Shown here: positions 17,748 to 26,575 of the stretch, piece by piece
Numbering within the stretch: position 1 is the stretch's first letter
Layout: every line of letters begins with the position of its first letter
DNA from: Pseudomonas putida
Lineage (GTDB): Bacteria; Pseudomonadota; Gammaproteobacteria; Pseudomonadales; Pseudomonadaceae
Assembly (NCBI RefSeq): GCF_002025705.1
Contig: NZ_CP018846.1
Span: 3,029,501-3,093,500, forward strand
Direction of reading: 5' to 3'
Length of the DNA: 64,000 nt
Translations under genes and position numbers: made by a program
Notes under the pieces: model-generated
Databases searched by the model: none
Seen by the model: only the letters and a program-made list of their open reading frames with translations
What the model was told of the DNA's origin: nothing

Positions 17748-17766
17748 TTCAACGCCTTTGCGCTTA

Positions 17767-17883
17767 TGTGGGAGCGGCCTTGCGTCGCGAATGGGCTGCG
17801 TAGCGGCCCCAGGATCCAAGCGCCAACTGGCCGATTGCCGGGGCCGCCCTGTGGCCCTTTCGCGGCACAAGGCCGCTCCCACA
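17767..17883. repeat. REP-type inverted repeat
   Basis: TGTGGGAGCGGCCTTG at 17767 is answered by CAAGGCCGCTCCCACA ending at 17883, with further imperfect pairing of GGCCCC/GGGGCC inside. It is of the same type as the element at 58744-58858 and fills the gap after the bamA fragment. Confidence 0.85.
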
Positions 17884-17972
17884 AATTACCGGTTTTTACC
17901 CTCGATTAACCCAGGTTCACAGTCGCCTTGGCTAAGCTGAGATCAATATGAACAAGCCTTTCAGGTAACCCC

Positions 17973-18317
17973 ATGCCCCCCTTCGCCCCCACCGCGCTGG
18001 CCACGGCACTGCACGATGACGTTCACACCTCGCTGCTCGACCTGGTGCAAAGGCGCCTGGCCGCTACGCTCGGCCCGCACTACACCGTCATTCTCGCCGC
18101 CAGTGCTGACGCGCCCAACCATTACCACCTGGCCATCCAGCACAGCCAGAGCGGCGTGTCGCTGGAAGACAGCGGCAGCATCGACCCAGGCTTCGCCGAA
18201 CGGCTGCTGGCACTGGGCGCCCAAGCGAAAGCCATGCTCGAATCGGACACCTTCGCCCGCATGGGCAGCGACGACCCGACACGCCCGCTGGTATGGCTGC
18301 GCGAGCATGGCTTTTGA
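17973..18317 (+). CDS. Conserved hypothetical protein (114 aa)
   Basis: A small soluble protein without a family I recognise. It has an acidic, mixed alpha/beta composition with no signal peptide, membrane segment or cysteine. An AGGTAA site precedes the ATG at 17973. The stretch HYTVILAASADAPNHYHLAI looks like two adjacent beta strands. It stands alone between a REP element and a secreted basic protein gene, so context gives no function. Confidence 0.6.
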   Translation: MPPFAPTALATALHDDVHTSLLDLVQRRLAATLGPHYTVILAASADAPNHYHLAIQHSQSGVSLEDSGSIDPGFAERLLALGAQAKAMLESDTFARMGSDDPTRPLVWLREHGF

Positions 18318-18485
18318 CTGCGAAGTAACCACCCGCCGAGCTTGCGAAAATCACTAAACCGCTGAATGGTCAGAACTTTTCCTCATTTACTTGTCTATTG
18401 GGACATGCACACGCGTGCACCGGCTGCAAGCCGAAGGTGCCGCGCCGGTGCATGTCCCTATGTCAACCTGGGGTTGTCCTGGCAC

Positions 18486-18869
18486 ATGAACATCAAACTC
18501 CCGAGACTGCTGCTTACCAGCCTGTTCGCACTCGCCGCCATCGGCTCGGCGCAGGCGAATACGATGCACACCTCGAACCCTGCCCTGGCCCACGAAACGG
18601 CTGCCCAGGCACCTGCACGCGCAGCCGAAAGCCCTTGGCCGAGCCTGGCCAGCGTGGCCAATGCGCAACCCGCCACGATGCTGGCCCATGACGACCGCTA
18701 CTGGCGCGATGGCCGCTGGCACTACCGCAGCGAAGACCGCCGCCGTGAAGAATGGCGCCGGGCCCAGTGGCGCCGCGAGCAGGCCCGCCGCGAAGCCGAG
18801 CGCCGCCGTGACTGGGAGCGTCACCATGATCGCGGCCACCATTACGACCACCGCGACTACCGCCGTTGA
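18486..18869 (+). CDS. Small secreted Arg/His-rich protein
   Basis: The 127-residue product has a Sec signal peptide (residues 1-26, LLLTSLFALAAIGSAQA). The mature half after about residue 65 is an extremely basic charged tail rich in Arg, His, Asp and Tyr (RRREEWRRAQWRREQARREA, then HHDRGHHYDHRDYRR). The His/Asp-rich end could bind metal, but that is a guess. Similar periplasmic low-complexity proteins are common in pseudomonads and uncharacterised. The ATG at 18486 was chosen because it starts the signal peptide. Confidence 0.6.
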   Translation: MNIKLPRLLLTSLFALAAIGSAQANTMHTSNPALAHETAAQAPARAAESPWPSLASVANAQPATMLAHDDRYWRDGRWHYRSEDRRREEWRRAQWRREQARREAERRRDWERHHDRGHHYDHRDYRR

Positions 18870-18981
18870 GGCCTTGGGCCTCATAACCGATCCAACATGA
18901 CCAACATGCCTGGCGCGCCATGGGCGCGCCGGCAACGCTTCTCTAGGATGGCCTGGCCATTCGAAAACAAGGAGAAGCGAA

Positions 18982-20037
18982 ATGCCCGATACTGCCACAG
19001 CCTGCCAGAGCGTGACCTGGAACCCGATCACCAAGACCAGTTCCTTCAGCGCCCACGACCGTGAAATCCTCACCCACCACTGGCACCCCGTGGCCTTCAG
19101 CGCCGAGGTGGCAGACAAACCCTATGCCGTCACCCTGCTCGATGAGCCCATCGTGCTGTACCGCGCCGGCGGCAAGCTCAACGCTGCCCGCGATATCTGC
19201 AGCCACCGTGGCGCACCGCTGAGCCGCGGCTGGGTGCAAGGCGAAAACATCATCTGCCCGTACCACGGGCTGCACTTCGGCACCGACGGCCGCTGCACGC
19301 GGATCCCCTCGGAACCCAATGCCAATCTCACCGAACGCCACCGCATCCAGATGTACACCGCCCGCGAAGACTATGGGCTGGTCTGGGTACTGATGGCCGG
19401 CAGCGACGCGCCATTCCCCGAGATGCCCTCCTGGCACGATGACAGTTACCAGCGCATCCTGCCGCCGTCGATCGACATCGCCGCCTCGGCCGGGCGCCAG
19501 GTCGAGGGTTTCATCGATGTCGCCCACTTCGCCTGGATCCACCATGACGCCTTTGCCGACCGCGACAACCCGGTGGTGCCGACCTACAGGGCCGAGCTCA
19601 CGGCCCACGGCATGCACGCCGAATACATCAGCAGTGTCAGTAACTTCCCCAAGCAGCTGCAGCACCGCGCACCGAGCGGTTTCCAGTGGAAGCGCACGTT
19701 CGACGTGTTCGCGCCATTCACCGCACGGCTTGCGGTGAACTTCCCCGACCCTGAACAGCGCCTGGTCATCCTCAATGCCGCCAGCCCGATCTCGGCGCGC
19801 AAGACCCGGATGTTCTGCGCCATCACCCGCAACTTCGACCAGCACCTGCCGCTGGACGATGTGTATGCGTTCAACCAGCAAGTGTTCGAGGAGGACCGCG
19901 ACATCGTCGAGCTGTGCCGCCCCGAAGACCTGCCCCTGGACCTTTCGCTGGAAATCCATATCCCGGCCGACCGTTCCTCCACCGCCTACCGCCGGGCCCT
20001 GAGCGCCCTGGGCCTGGGCCGCGCCTTCACCAGCTGA
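18982..20037 (+). CDS. Rieske [2Fe-2S] ring-hydroxylating/demethylating oxygenase
   Basis: A 351-residue VanA-type oxygenase. The Rieske cluster ligands are in ICSHRGAPLS and ICPYHGLHFG (residues about 72-98). The mononuclear iron site DxxHxxxxH is seen in GFIDVAHFAWIHHDAF, with a later Asp in EDRDIVE. It is expected to hydroxylate or demethylate a small aromatic or N-methyl substrate using O2 and two electrons. AAGGAGA at the right distance supports the ATG. The following gene, 28 nt downstream, is a rubredoxin-reductase fusion that presumably supplies the electrons. The substrate is unknown; the length and lack of a beta subunit favour the VanA/dicamba demethylase group. Confidence 0.87.
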   Translation: MPDTATACQSVTWNPITKTSSFSAHDREILTHHWHPVAFSAEVADKPYAVTLLDEPIVLYRAGGKLNAARDICSHRGAPLSRGWVQGENIICPYHGLHFGTDGRCTRIPSEPNANLTERHRIQMYTAREDYGLVWVLMAGSDAPFPEMPSWHDDSYQRILPPSIDIAASAGRQVEGFIDVAHFAWIHHDAFADRDNPVVPTYRAELTAHGMHAEYISSVSNFPKQLQHRAPSGFQWKRTFDVFAPFTARLAVNFPDPEQRLVILNAASPISARKTRMFCAITRNFDQHLPLDDVYAFNQQVFEEDRDIVELCRPEDLPLDLSLEIHIPADRSSTAYRRALSALGLGRAFTS

Positions 20038-20065
20038 CAGGCCAATGCCCTGAGGAGTAGCGAAC

Positions 20066-21427
20066 ATGTACAAATGGGAATGCCTGGTATGCGGCTTCAT
20101 CTATGACGAAGCCTTGGGAATACCGGACGATGGCATCGTGGCGGGCACCCGCTGGGAAGATGTGCCGCAGGACTGGTACTGCCCGGAATGCGGCGTGGGC
20201 AAGGGTGACTTCGACATGGTCCGCCTGCCGCTGGATGCCGATGCGCTGCAACCGCCTGCCCCGCAGGCACCGGACCCGATAGTGATCCTCGGTTCGGGGC
20301 TGGCCGGTTATACCGTGGCGCGTGAACTGCGCAAGCTCGACGCCGGGGTACCGATCATGATCATCACCCGCGATGGTGGCGAGTTCTACTCCAAGCCCGC
20401 GCTTTCCAACGCCTTGCAAAGTGGCAGGCTGCCCGAGCAACTGGTCACTGCCAGCGCCGCGCAGATGGCCGAGCAACTGGCTGCCAGCGTGGTCACCGGC
20501 AGCCACGTGGAACGCATCGACGCCCACGGCCAGTGTGTGTATGTCGCCGGCCAGGCGCAGCGCTACAGCGCGCTGGTACTGGCGTTGGGCGCAGACCCAC
20601 GGCGCCCGGCGCTGGAAGGTGACGGCGTGCCGGCCATCATCACCGTCAACGACCTGGACGACTACCGCCACTTTCGCCAGCAGATCGGCCAGGCCAGCCG
20701 GGTCGCGATCCTCGGTGGCGGGTTGATTGGCTGCGAATTCGCCAATGACCTGGGGCACGCCGGCCATGCGGTGACCCTCGTCGACCGCGCCACCTGGCCA
20801 TTGAGCCGGCTGCTGCCAGAGGCGGCAGGTGCCGCAATGGCCAGCGCACTGACTTCGCTCGGCGTCACCCTGGCGCTGGGCACCACGCCCGTCGCCGTGC
20901 AGCGCAAGGGCGCGGCGTTGCAGGTGCTGATGGCAGATGACCAGGTGCTGGAAGTGGACTACGTGCTCAGCGCCATTGGCCTGGCCCCGCGGGTGGAACT
21001 GGCGCGCAGCGCCGGGCTTGCGGTTGCCAGCGGCATCGTCACCGATGCCTGCCTGCAGACCAGTGCCAGCAATATCTTCGCCTTGGGCGACTGTGCCGAG
21101 GTGCATGGGCTGGTGCTGCCCTACGTGCTGCCGATCATGCTCCAGGCCCGCGCCCTGGCGCGCACACTGGCCGGCCAGCTGACGCCGGTTGCCTACCCGG
21201 CCATGCCGGTGACGGTTAAAACCAGCGTGCTGCCCACTGTGGTGGCCACGCCACTGGCGGACCAGGGCGCCTGGTCGACCGAGTTGCTGGGCCACTGCGA
21301 CAGGGGCGTTGCCCAGGTACGTGCGGTCTTCCACGACTCACAACGGCAGATGCAGGGTTTTGTGCTGATGGGCGCGGCTACCGGCGAAAAAGCCGAACTG
21401 CTCAAAGCCCTGCCGGACTGGAGGTAG
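20066..21427 (+). CDS. Rubredoxin-NAD(P)H:rubredoxin reductase fusion
   Basis: A 453-residue two-domain protein. Residues 1-54 are a complete rubredoxin with both CxxCG knuckles ([11 protein letters not shown] and [12 protein letters not shown]). After a Pro-rich linker, residues about 70-453 form a FAD-dependent reductase of the RubB/AlkT type: first dinucleotide motif [18 protein letters not shown], second [17 protein letters not shown], and the FAD-binding [11 protein letters not shown]. Electrons would pass NAD(P)H to FAD to rubredoxin iron to the acceptor. It sits 28 nt after the Rieske oxygenase with its own GAGGAG site, so the two probably form one monooxygenase system. Rieske oxygenases normally use 2Fe-2S partners, so a rubredoxin donor is unusual. 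Confidence 0.9.
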   Translation: MYKWECLVCGFIYDEALGIPDDGIVAGTRWEDVPQDWYCPECGVGKGDFDMVRLPLDADALQPPAPQAPDPIVILGSGLAGYTVARELRKLDAGVPIMIITRDGGEFYSKPALSNALQSGRLPEQLVTASAAQMAEQLAASVVTGSHVERIDAHGQCVYVAGQAQRYSALVLALGADPRRPALEGDGVPAIITVNDLDDYRHFRQQIGQASRVAILGGGLIGCEFANDLGHAGHAVTLVDRATWPLSRLLPEAAGAAMASALTSLGVTLALGTTPVAVQRKGAALQVLMADDQVLEVDYVLSAIGLAPRVELARSAGLAVASGIVTDACLQTSASNIFALGDCAEVHGLVLPYVLPIMLQARALARTLAGQLTPVAYPAMPVTVKTSVLPTVVATPLADQGAWSTELLGHCDRGVAQVRAVFHDSQRQMQGFVLMGAATGEKAELLKALPDWR

Positions 21428-21455
21428 CTGCACGAAGCCAAGCATCGATATATTG

Positions 21456-21470
21456 TTTAGTATATAGCGA
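21456..21470. promoter_or_regulatory. Copy 1 of a shared AT-rich motif (candidate operator)
   Basis: TTTAGTATATAGCGA, 4 nt before the LysR start. The related 15-mer TTTTGTATATTGCGA lies in front of the following TetR gene (22491-22505); 13 of 15 bases agree. Both lie within TATAT-rich surroundings. A common regulator, perhaps the TetR protein, is suggested. Confidence 0.45.
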
Positions 21471-21474
21471 CAAA

Positions 21475-22452
21475 ATGACCAGAACCGGCCCGGAGCATTG
21501 CGCGGATGCCCCGGGCCTGAGCGAGGCTGCCGTGGCCAAAGCCGTGCCCAATTGCGATACCCAACTGCTGCGCACGCTGCATACCTTGTTGTCTGAATGC
21601 AGCGTGTCGCGCACCGCCGAACGCCTCGGCCAGAGCCAACCGGCGGTCAGCGTGGCCCTGCGGCGCCTGCGCCAGCTCACTGGCGACCCACTGCTGGTAC
21701 GCAGCGGCAGCCGCATGGTGCTGACCAGCCATGGCGAGCACCTGATAGAACCCCTGGCCCAGGCACTGGCCGGGATCGAGCAGGTGCTGGACCCGATCGA
21801 CCGCTTCGACCCGGCCACCACCCGCCAGCATTTTCGCATCAGCACGCCCGACTACCTCAGCGTGTTCTTCGTGCCGGCCATCATCGAACGCTTCCACGCC
21901 CAGGCCCCGCTGGCCACCCTGGAGCTGACCCACCTGCAGGCCGAGGGCGGTTACACGCGCGGGCTGGAAGATGGCACGCTGGACCTGGTGATCGGCAACT
22001 GGCGCAGCCCCGCGCAGCACCTGCACCTGCAGGCCCTGTGCGACGATGACCTGGTCTGCCTGGTACGCGATGATCACCCGGTCCCCCCCGGTGGCCTGAC
22101 CCGTGAGGCCTACCTGCAGGCGGACCACCTCGACGTGCTGACCCTCGGCGCCTGCGGCCAAGGCACGATCGGCGCCGAACTGGACAAAAGCGGCCTGGCC
22201 CGACGCGTGACCACCACCCTGCCATACTTTTGCCTGGCCCCTTATGCACTGATGAAGTCCAACCTGGTGTTCACCACCACCCGCGCGTTCGCCAGGCACT
22301 ACGCCGAACTGCTGCCAGTGCGTATCGAGCCGTTCCCGGTCACCGCGCAACCCTTGCGCTATTACCAGCTGTGGCATGCGCGCAAGCACCGGGCGCAGTC
22401 TTCCAAGTGGCTGCGTGGGTTGGTGCTGACGGCAGCCAAGGCGATCACCTGA
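21475..22452 (+). CDS. LysR family transcriptional regulator
   Basis: A 325-residue LysR protein; helix-turn-helix at about residues 27-80 (LLRTLHTLLSECSVSRTAER, then LGQSQPAVSVALRRLRQLTG), with effector domain from about 110. The RQHFRISTPDYLSVFFVPAII segment places it near the NodD/LinR/NahR-like group that controls aromatic degradation. It follows the Rieske and rubredoxin-reductase genes on the same strand, 47 nt downstream, and probably regulates them. An AT-rich motif shared with the next gene is immediately upstream. Confidence 0.88.
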   Translation: MTRTGPEHCADAPGLSEAAVAKAVPNCDTQLLRTLHTLLSECSVSRTAERLGQSQPAVSVALRRLRQLTGDPLLVRSGSRMVLTSHGEHLIEPLAQALAGIEQVLDPIDRFDPATTRQHFRISTPDYLSVFFVPAIIERFHAQAPLATLELTHLQAEGGYTRGLEDGTLDLVIGNWRSPAQHLHLQALCDDDLVCLVRDDHPVPPGGLTREAYLQADHLDVLTLGACGQGTIGAELDKSGLARRVTTTLPYFCLAPYALMKSNLVFTTTRAFARHYAELLPVRIEPFPVTAQPLRYYQLWHARKHRAQSSKWLRGLVLTAAKAIT

Positions 22453-22490
22453 CCGCCAGGGCAATATTCCTGCGCACAATCGCTGTATAT

Positions 22491-22505
22491 TTTTGTATAT
22501 TGCGA
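22491..22505. promoter_or_regulatory. Copy 2 of a shared AT-rich motif (candidate operator)
   Basis: TTTTGTATATTGCGA, 55 nt before the TetR start and 38 nt after the LysR stop. It differs from the 21456-21470 copy at two positions. In this GC-rich region the match stands out. Confidence 0.45.
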
Positions 22506-22560
22506 TTCTCATTTGTTCAGCGCCCAGGTAACCGCACCGGCGCAGCCAGGAAACGTTGCC

Positions 22561-23229
22561 GTGTACATCATGCCGTTCGAACTGCCGCGAGTAACCGAGG
22601 ACACCCTGAGCGCGCCGGTGCGCCGGGTCATTCTCGACGCCGCCGGCGAGGCCTTCGCCCAGCAGGGCTATGCCGCCACCAAGCTCTCGGCGATTGCCTC
22701 GCTGGCCAGCCTGCCCCGCTCCAACGTGCTCTACTACTTCAAGTCCAAGGCCAACATCTACAGCAAGGTGCTGGAGGATATCGCCCCCTGCTACCTGCAG
22801 GCCTGCGCGCCGTTCACTGGCGAAGACGAACCGCTGCAGGCGCTGGGCCGCACAGTCACAGCGCTGATCAGCCTGTTCGAGCACCGGCCGTTCGCCTCGA
22901 AAGTGCTGCTGCAGGAGCTCAAGGAGGGTGGCCAGCGCATTCCTGGCAACTTTCTCGAGCACTGGGCGCAGCAGGCACGGGAAAACACCGGGCATGTGCG
23001 CCAGTGGATCAGCAGCGGCAAGCTGGCGCCGGTGAACCCGGAGCATGTGTTGCCGTCGGTGTGGGCCATCGCCCAGTCCTGCCTCGGCCTGGGCTGGCAC
23101 GCCCCCAGCCAGGCCGGGCAACGTATCGACTACCAGGCCGCAGCCGACTCTTCGCTGCGCCTGCTGCTCAATGGCCTAGCCCCGGCGGCTACCGAGCACG
23201 ACGCCCTGGGTTTTCAGGCTGAGCAGTAG
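22561..23229 (+). CDS. TetR/AcrR family transcriptional regulator
   Basis: A 222-residue repressor with the helix-turn-helix at about residues 15-60 (GYAATKLSAIASLA, then NVLYYFKSKANIY). The C-terminal domain resembles RutR-like pyrimidine or beta-alanine regulators (TetR_C_13-like) by its FASKVLLQELKEGG stretch. I chose the GTG at 22561, which has an AGGA site 9 nt upstream; a TTG at 22513 and an ATG at 22570 are alternatives. The last 54 nt overlap the 3' end of the convergent hvfC-like gene. Together with the LysR gene it suggests two-layer control of the oxygenase. Confidence 0.85.
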   Translation: MYIMPFELPRVTEDTLSAPVRRVILDAAGEAFAQQGYAATKLSAIASLASLPRSNVLYYFKSKANIYSKVLEDIAPCYLQACAPFTGEDEPLQALGRTVTALISLFEHRPFASKVLLQELKEGGQRIPGNFLEHWAQQARENTGHVRQWISSGKLAPVNPEHVLPSVWAIAQSCLGLGWHAPSQAGQRIDYQAAADSSLRLLLNGLAPAATEHDALGFQAEQ

Positions 23230-23913
23230 TGCAAGGCCCGGCGCCTGGATGGCGGCGGGGTCGACGCCGACAGCCTCGGCCAGCGCTGCCAGGTGTTCAC
23301 GCCCGCTCAGTGGCTGAGCTTGCAACGACGCCAACAGTGCATGGGCCAACGGCGCAAGGCGCGAGAAGGCCACCTTGTGGCCTGCACCTCGGTGGGCAAG
23401 CAGCAGTGTCGGCTCGGCGGGTGCCGCACCCGGCAGATGCTGCGGCCCGATGTGGCTGACCGGCCAGGCATAGGCCAGCGGCATGGCGAGGCTGGACAAC
23501 ACCGGTACACCATCGAGCAGATCGCCTTCAGGGTCATGCTCAGGTTCAGCGGCATCGCTCAGCAGCAACGCCGTCTCGATCCATTCGTAATGGGCAAGTT
23601 CGGCGACCCAGCCGGGCTGATCGGTGCGCCCTTGCAGGTAGCCGACCCACTCGCCGCCCACTTCGGTGAACAGCGGCGTCTGGCAGCGATGGTTGGCATA
23701 GAAGTCTTCGCACAAGGCTTGCCAGTGCTTGGCGGCGAGGCTGGCATGCAGCACCGGAAAGCTACCGGCCAGCAGCGACTGCAGGTTGCCAAAGAACAGT
23801 TGCCGGTACATCGCCAGGCGCCGCGCTTCGATACCGGCAGGTGGCGGGTTGGCCTGCGGGTCACGGATATGGCCGGCCATGCGCAGTTGCTGTTCGCGCA
23901 ACGAGTCAGCCAT
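23176..23913 (-). CDS. hvfC: HvfC/BufC-like RiPP maturation partner (DUF2063)
   Basis: A 245-residue protein of the DUF2063 family, the partner that presents the precursor peptide to the MNIO enzyme HvfB/BufB. The N-terminal half has the typical [20 protein letters not shown] and SFPVLHASL motifs, and [16 protein letters not shown] follows; the C-terminal winged-helix-like domain includes [14 protein letters not shown]. Its ATG overlaps the hvfB stop by 8 nt, showing coupled translation. The 3' end overlaps the convergent TetR gene by 54 nt. It is the last gene of the hvfABC operon; no DoxX-type bufD follows. Confidence 0.82.
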   Translation of the reverse strand: MADSLREQQLRMAGHIRDPQANPPPAGIEARRLAMYRQLFFGNLQSLLAGSFPVLHASLAAKHWQALCEDFYANHRCQTPLFTEVGGEWVGYLQGRTDQPGWVAELAHYEWIETALLLSDAAEPEHDPEGDLLDGVPVLSSLAMPLAYAWPVSHIGPQHLPGAAPAEPTLLLAHRGAGHKVAFSRLAPLAHALLASLQAQPLSGREHLAALAEAVGVDPAAIQAPGLALLLSLKTQGVVLGSRRG

Positions 23914-24757
23914 GGCGCACCGCCAGCGTCTGCGCGATGGGTTGCAGGCTGCGAATATGCTGCACTTCGGCCAGCAGTTCGGCCAGCGGTGGCAGGTTGA
24001 AGTCGCGCTCGAGCAAGGTCGGTACCGGCCCCAGGTGCTGGTAGGCACTGGCCAGCAGGCTCCAGACATCCGCCTTGACGCTGGCGCCATGGGTATCGAT
24101 CTTAAGGTCAGGCGCTTCGTCGTAGTGCCCGGCCACATGCAGGCAGACCACCCGCTCGGCCGGCACCTGGGCGAGGAACTGGGCGGCGTCGTAGCGATGA
24201 TTGCAGGCATTGACCACGATATTGTTGATGTCCAGCAGCAGGTCGCAGTCAGCCTCGCTCAACACCGCCTGCAGAAACTCGATTTCGCACATCGCCTGGT
24301 ACGGCGCGGCGTAGTACGAGATGTTCTCCACGGCAATGCGCCGGCCAAGGGCATCCTGGACTTCAGCAATCCGCTGGGCGGTATGGCGCACAGCTTCGTC
24401 AGTGAAAGGCATCGGAATGAGGTCGTACAGATGACCGTCATCGGCGCAGTAACTCAGGTGTTCACTGAACAGCGGTACTTGATGACGGTCGAGAAATGCG
24501 CGGATCTGGCGCAGGAAGCCATGGTCCAGCGGTGCCGGCCCGCCCAGCGATAGCGACAGGCCATGGCAGGCCAGCGGATAGCGCTCGGCCAGTTGCGCCA
24601 GGCCTTCGCCGAAGGCACCACCGACACCGATCCAGTTGTCCGGGGCGCATTCGAGAAAATCCACGGCACCGGCGTCCATGTTCAGCAGTTCGGGCAACAG
24701 CGCGCGGCGCAAGCCCAGGCCCGCACCCTGCAGGATAGATGAAGGGTTCATCGGCAT
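23906..24757 (-). CDS. hvfB: HvfB/BufB MNIO-family RiPP-modifying enzyme (DUF692)
   Basis: A 283-residue TIM-barrel multinuclear non-heme iron oxidase. Metal-site and family motifs are seen in order: [73 protein letters not shown] and LLERDFN. MNIO enzymes of this branch act on cysteines in EGKCG-type motifs of a co-encoded precursor, making oxazolone/thioamide or thiooxazole groups that bind copper. The precursor gene lies 57 nt upstream and the partner hvfC overlaps downstream, so function in RiPP maturation is well supported. It is cytosolic. Confidence 0.88.
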   Translation of the reverse strand: MPMNPSSILQGAGLGLRRALLPELLNMDAGAVDFLECAPDNWIGVGGAFGEGLAQLAERYPLACHGLSLSLGGPAPLDHGFLRQIRAFLDRHQVPLFSEHLSYCADDGHLYDLIPMPFTDEAVRHTAQRIAEVQDALGRRIAVENISYYAAPYQAMCEIEFLQAVLSEADCDLLLDINNIVVNACNHRYDAAQFLAQVPAERVVCLHVAGHYDEAPDLKIDTHGASVKADVWSLLASAYQHLGPVPTLLERDFNLPPLAELLAEVQHIRSLQPIAQTLAVRHG

Positions 24758-24776
24758 GCTCCTTGAGGTGCAGCGC

Positions 24777-24801
24777 CCTCCCCGGCCTGCGCCTGGGGAG
24801 G
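24777..24801 (-). promoter_or_regulatory. Hairpin between hvfA and hvfB
   Basis: CCTCCCC and GGGGAGG form a 7-bp stem around an 11-nt loop in the 57-nt gap between the precursor and enzyme genes. No T tract follows. Such intercistronic stems often protect or partly terminate the precursor mRNA so that precursor is made in excess over enzyme. Confidence 0.5.
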
Positions 24802-24814
24802 ATGCTGTCGAGGG

Positions 24815-25339
24815 TCAGTTCTTCGCCTGGCTCAGCTTGCTGTACAGGTCGGTCGGGAAGGGATTGCCGTTGGCGTCGAACTGGTGCTTGCGGAACTGGT
24901 AGACCTCGGCCTCGGAAAGGTAGCCGTCGTGGTTGGCGTCGATCGCATCGAACTCGGCGCCGGCACCCGGGGCGACCGCCAGCAGTTCGGCACGGGAAAC
25001 GCGGCCGTCATGGTCGGCGTCGGTGCGGGCAAACGAAGCATCGCCACACTTGCCTTCACCGCATTTGCCTTCAGCCTGAGTAACCTTGGCCTTGCCGCTG
25101 GCACCACACTTGCCCTCACCGCACTTGCCTTCGGCCTGGGTGGCTTTGGCCTTGGCGCCGCTGGCGCCGCACTTGCCTTCCCCACACTTGCCCTCCCCGG
25201 TCTTTTCCGCAGCCGCCAGTTGGTAGCCTTGTGGCAATGCCTCGACGGCAAAGGCCGAGGACGCCAGGTTGATACCGCCCACCAGAGCGATGCCGAGCAG
25301 GCCGAGACGGGTCTTGTTGGGGAACTGGATACGGGTCAT
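24815..25339 (-). CDS. hvfA: HvfA-like (bufferin-type) precursor with EGKCG repeats and C-terminal EF-hands
   Basis: A 174-residue secreted protein. A long Sec signal (about residues 1-31, ending SSAFA) is followed by three blocks of tandem EGKCGEGKCG (six EGKCG motifs; Cys52, 57, 73, 78, 93, 98) separated by Ala/Lys/Gln spacers. Residues 107-118 (DADHDGRVSRAE) and 134-145 (DANHDGYLSEAE) are two canonical EF-hand loops. Relatives carrying EGKCG are modified by MNIO enzymes and exported as metal-binding peptides that protect against copper. Here the maturation genes follow directly. The EF-hand tail is an addition to the usual short precursor and suggests calcium binding. Start ATG 25339 has an AGGAGA site. 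Confidence 0.85.
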   Translation of the reverse strand: MTRIQFPNKTRLGLLGIALVGGINLASSAFAVEALPQGYQLAAAEKTGEGKCGEGKCGASGAKAKATQAEGKCGEGKCGASGKAKVTQAEGKCGEGKCGDASFARTDADHDGRVSRAELLAVAPGAGAEFDAIDANHDGYLSEAEVYQFRKHQFDANGNPFPTDLYSKLSQAKN

Positions 25340-25568
25340 GGTGTTTCTCCTGATAGTCATACGGTCATGCCTCAAGGGCGAAAGAGCCAGGGAACGCGGG
25401 CCATAAGGCGTGTTCGTTCGGGCTGGCTCATTTGGCCCCAGGCATGTATCCCGGGCGTATCCGCAAGGCGTTGCATTTGTAAGCCAATGGCTGCAGTTGA
25501 CGCGCAGATACACAGTGATACACACGCCAAGTGCTAATCTGCCGGCAGTCACAGCACAGGAAAGGCCA

Positions 25569-26471
25569 ATGCCGCGCGAGAACTTCAATGACCTGATGGC
25601 CTTCGTCATGGTCGCCCGGGAAGGCAGCTTCACCCGCGCAGCGGCGCAACTGGGCGTGTCGCAGTCGGCGCTGAGCCATACCATCCGGGCGCTGGAAGCA
25701 CGCCTGGAGCTGCGCTTGCTGACCCGCACCACGCGCAGTGTTTCCCCCACCGACGCCGGTGAGCGCCTGTTGCAGACGCTGGCACCGCGCTTTGCGGAAA
25801 TCGAGAACGAACTGGCCGAGCTCAAGAGCCTCAGCGGCGAACCGGTCGGCAGTTTGCGCCTGACCACCGCCGAGCACGCCGCCGCCACCGTGCTATGGCC
25901 GGCGCTGGAGAAACTGCTTGTGCAATACCCCGGGATCAAGGTCGAAGTGACCATCGACTACGGCCTTGCCGACATCGTCGCGCAGCGCTACGACGCCGGC
26001 ATCCGCCTGGGTGGCCAGGTGGCCAAGGACATGATCGCGGTGCGCATCGCGCCGGACCTGCGCATGTCGGTGGTCGGTTCGCCCGGCTACTTTGCCGCCC
26101 GGCCACGCCCGCTCACCCCGCAGGACCTGGTCGAGCACACGTGCATCAACCTGCGCCTGCCGACCCATGGTGGCCTGATGGCCTGGGAGTTCGAGCAGCA
26201 CGGCCGCGAACACAAGGTGCGCGTCGACGGCCAGCTGACCTTCAATAACAGCACGCAGATGCTCAAGGCTGCCCTGGCCGGCTTCGGCCTGGCTTACCTG
26301 CCCAGCGACATGGTCAGCGAGGCACTGGCCGAGCAGCGCCTTGAAGCGGTGCTGGAAGACTGGTGCCCGACCTTCCCCGGTTATCACCTGTACTACCCGA
26401 GCCGCCGGCAGTCGTCCAAGGCCATGGCCGTGCTGATCGAGGCCTTGCGCTATCGCCACCCTCAAGATTGA
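25569..26471 (+). CDS. LysR family transcriptional regulator
   Basis: A 300-residue LysR protein of the large AaeR/DsdC-like cluster that controls small oxidoreductase genes. The N-terminus (NDLMAFVMVAREGSFTRAAA, then QLGVSQSALSHTIRALE) is a clear winged helix-turn-helix, and the C-terminal FPGYHLYYPSRRQSSKAM is characteristic of this cluster. It is divergent from the hvfA gene (230-nt gap) and upstream of an SDR-cupin pair on the same strand. Regulation of the SDR is more in line with the family than control of hvfABC, but both are possible. The frame opens earlier; ATG 25569 has AAAGG 5 nt upstream. Confidence 0.87.
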   Translation: MPRENFNDLMAFVMVAREGSFTRAAAQLGVSQSALSHTIRALEARLELRLLTRTTRSVSPTDAGERLLQTLAPRFAEIENELAELKSLSGEPVGSLRLTTAEHAAATVLWPALEKLLVQYPGIKVEVTIDYGLADIVAQRYDAGIRLGGQVAKDMIAVRIAPDLRMSVVGSPGYFAARPRPLTPQDLVEHTCINLRLPTHGGLMAWEFEQHGREHKVRVDGQLTFNNSTQMLKAALAGFGLAYLPSDMVSEALAEQRLEAVLEDWCPTFPGYHLYYPSRRQSSKAMAVLIEALRYRHPQD

Positions 26472-26575
26472 TGAGCTGGATTCATGACTGCATGTGGACT
26501 TAGCCACCTAATCAATCACTGATCTCGCCGCTACAGTGGTCGCCATGCAATCCGCAACATTTGAGGGCATGGCAA

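Noticed and set aside
25025..25200. Non-coding tandem DNA repeat
   Set aside because: The periodic sequence is fully explained by the in-frame EGKCG doublets of the hvfA coding region.
25569..26471. LysR protein as the regulator of hvfABC
   Set aside because: It is divergent from hvfA, but this LysR cluster usually controls neighbouring oxidoreductases and an SDR-cupin pair follows it directly; no evidence ties it to metal response.
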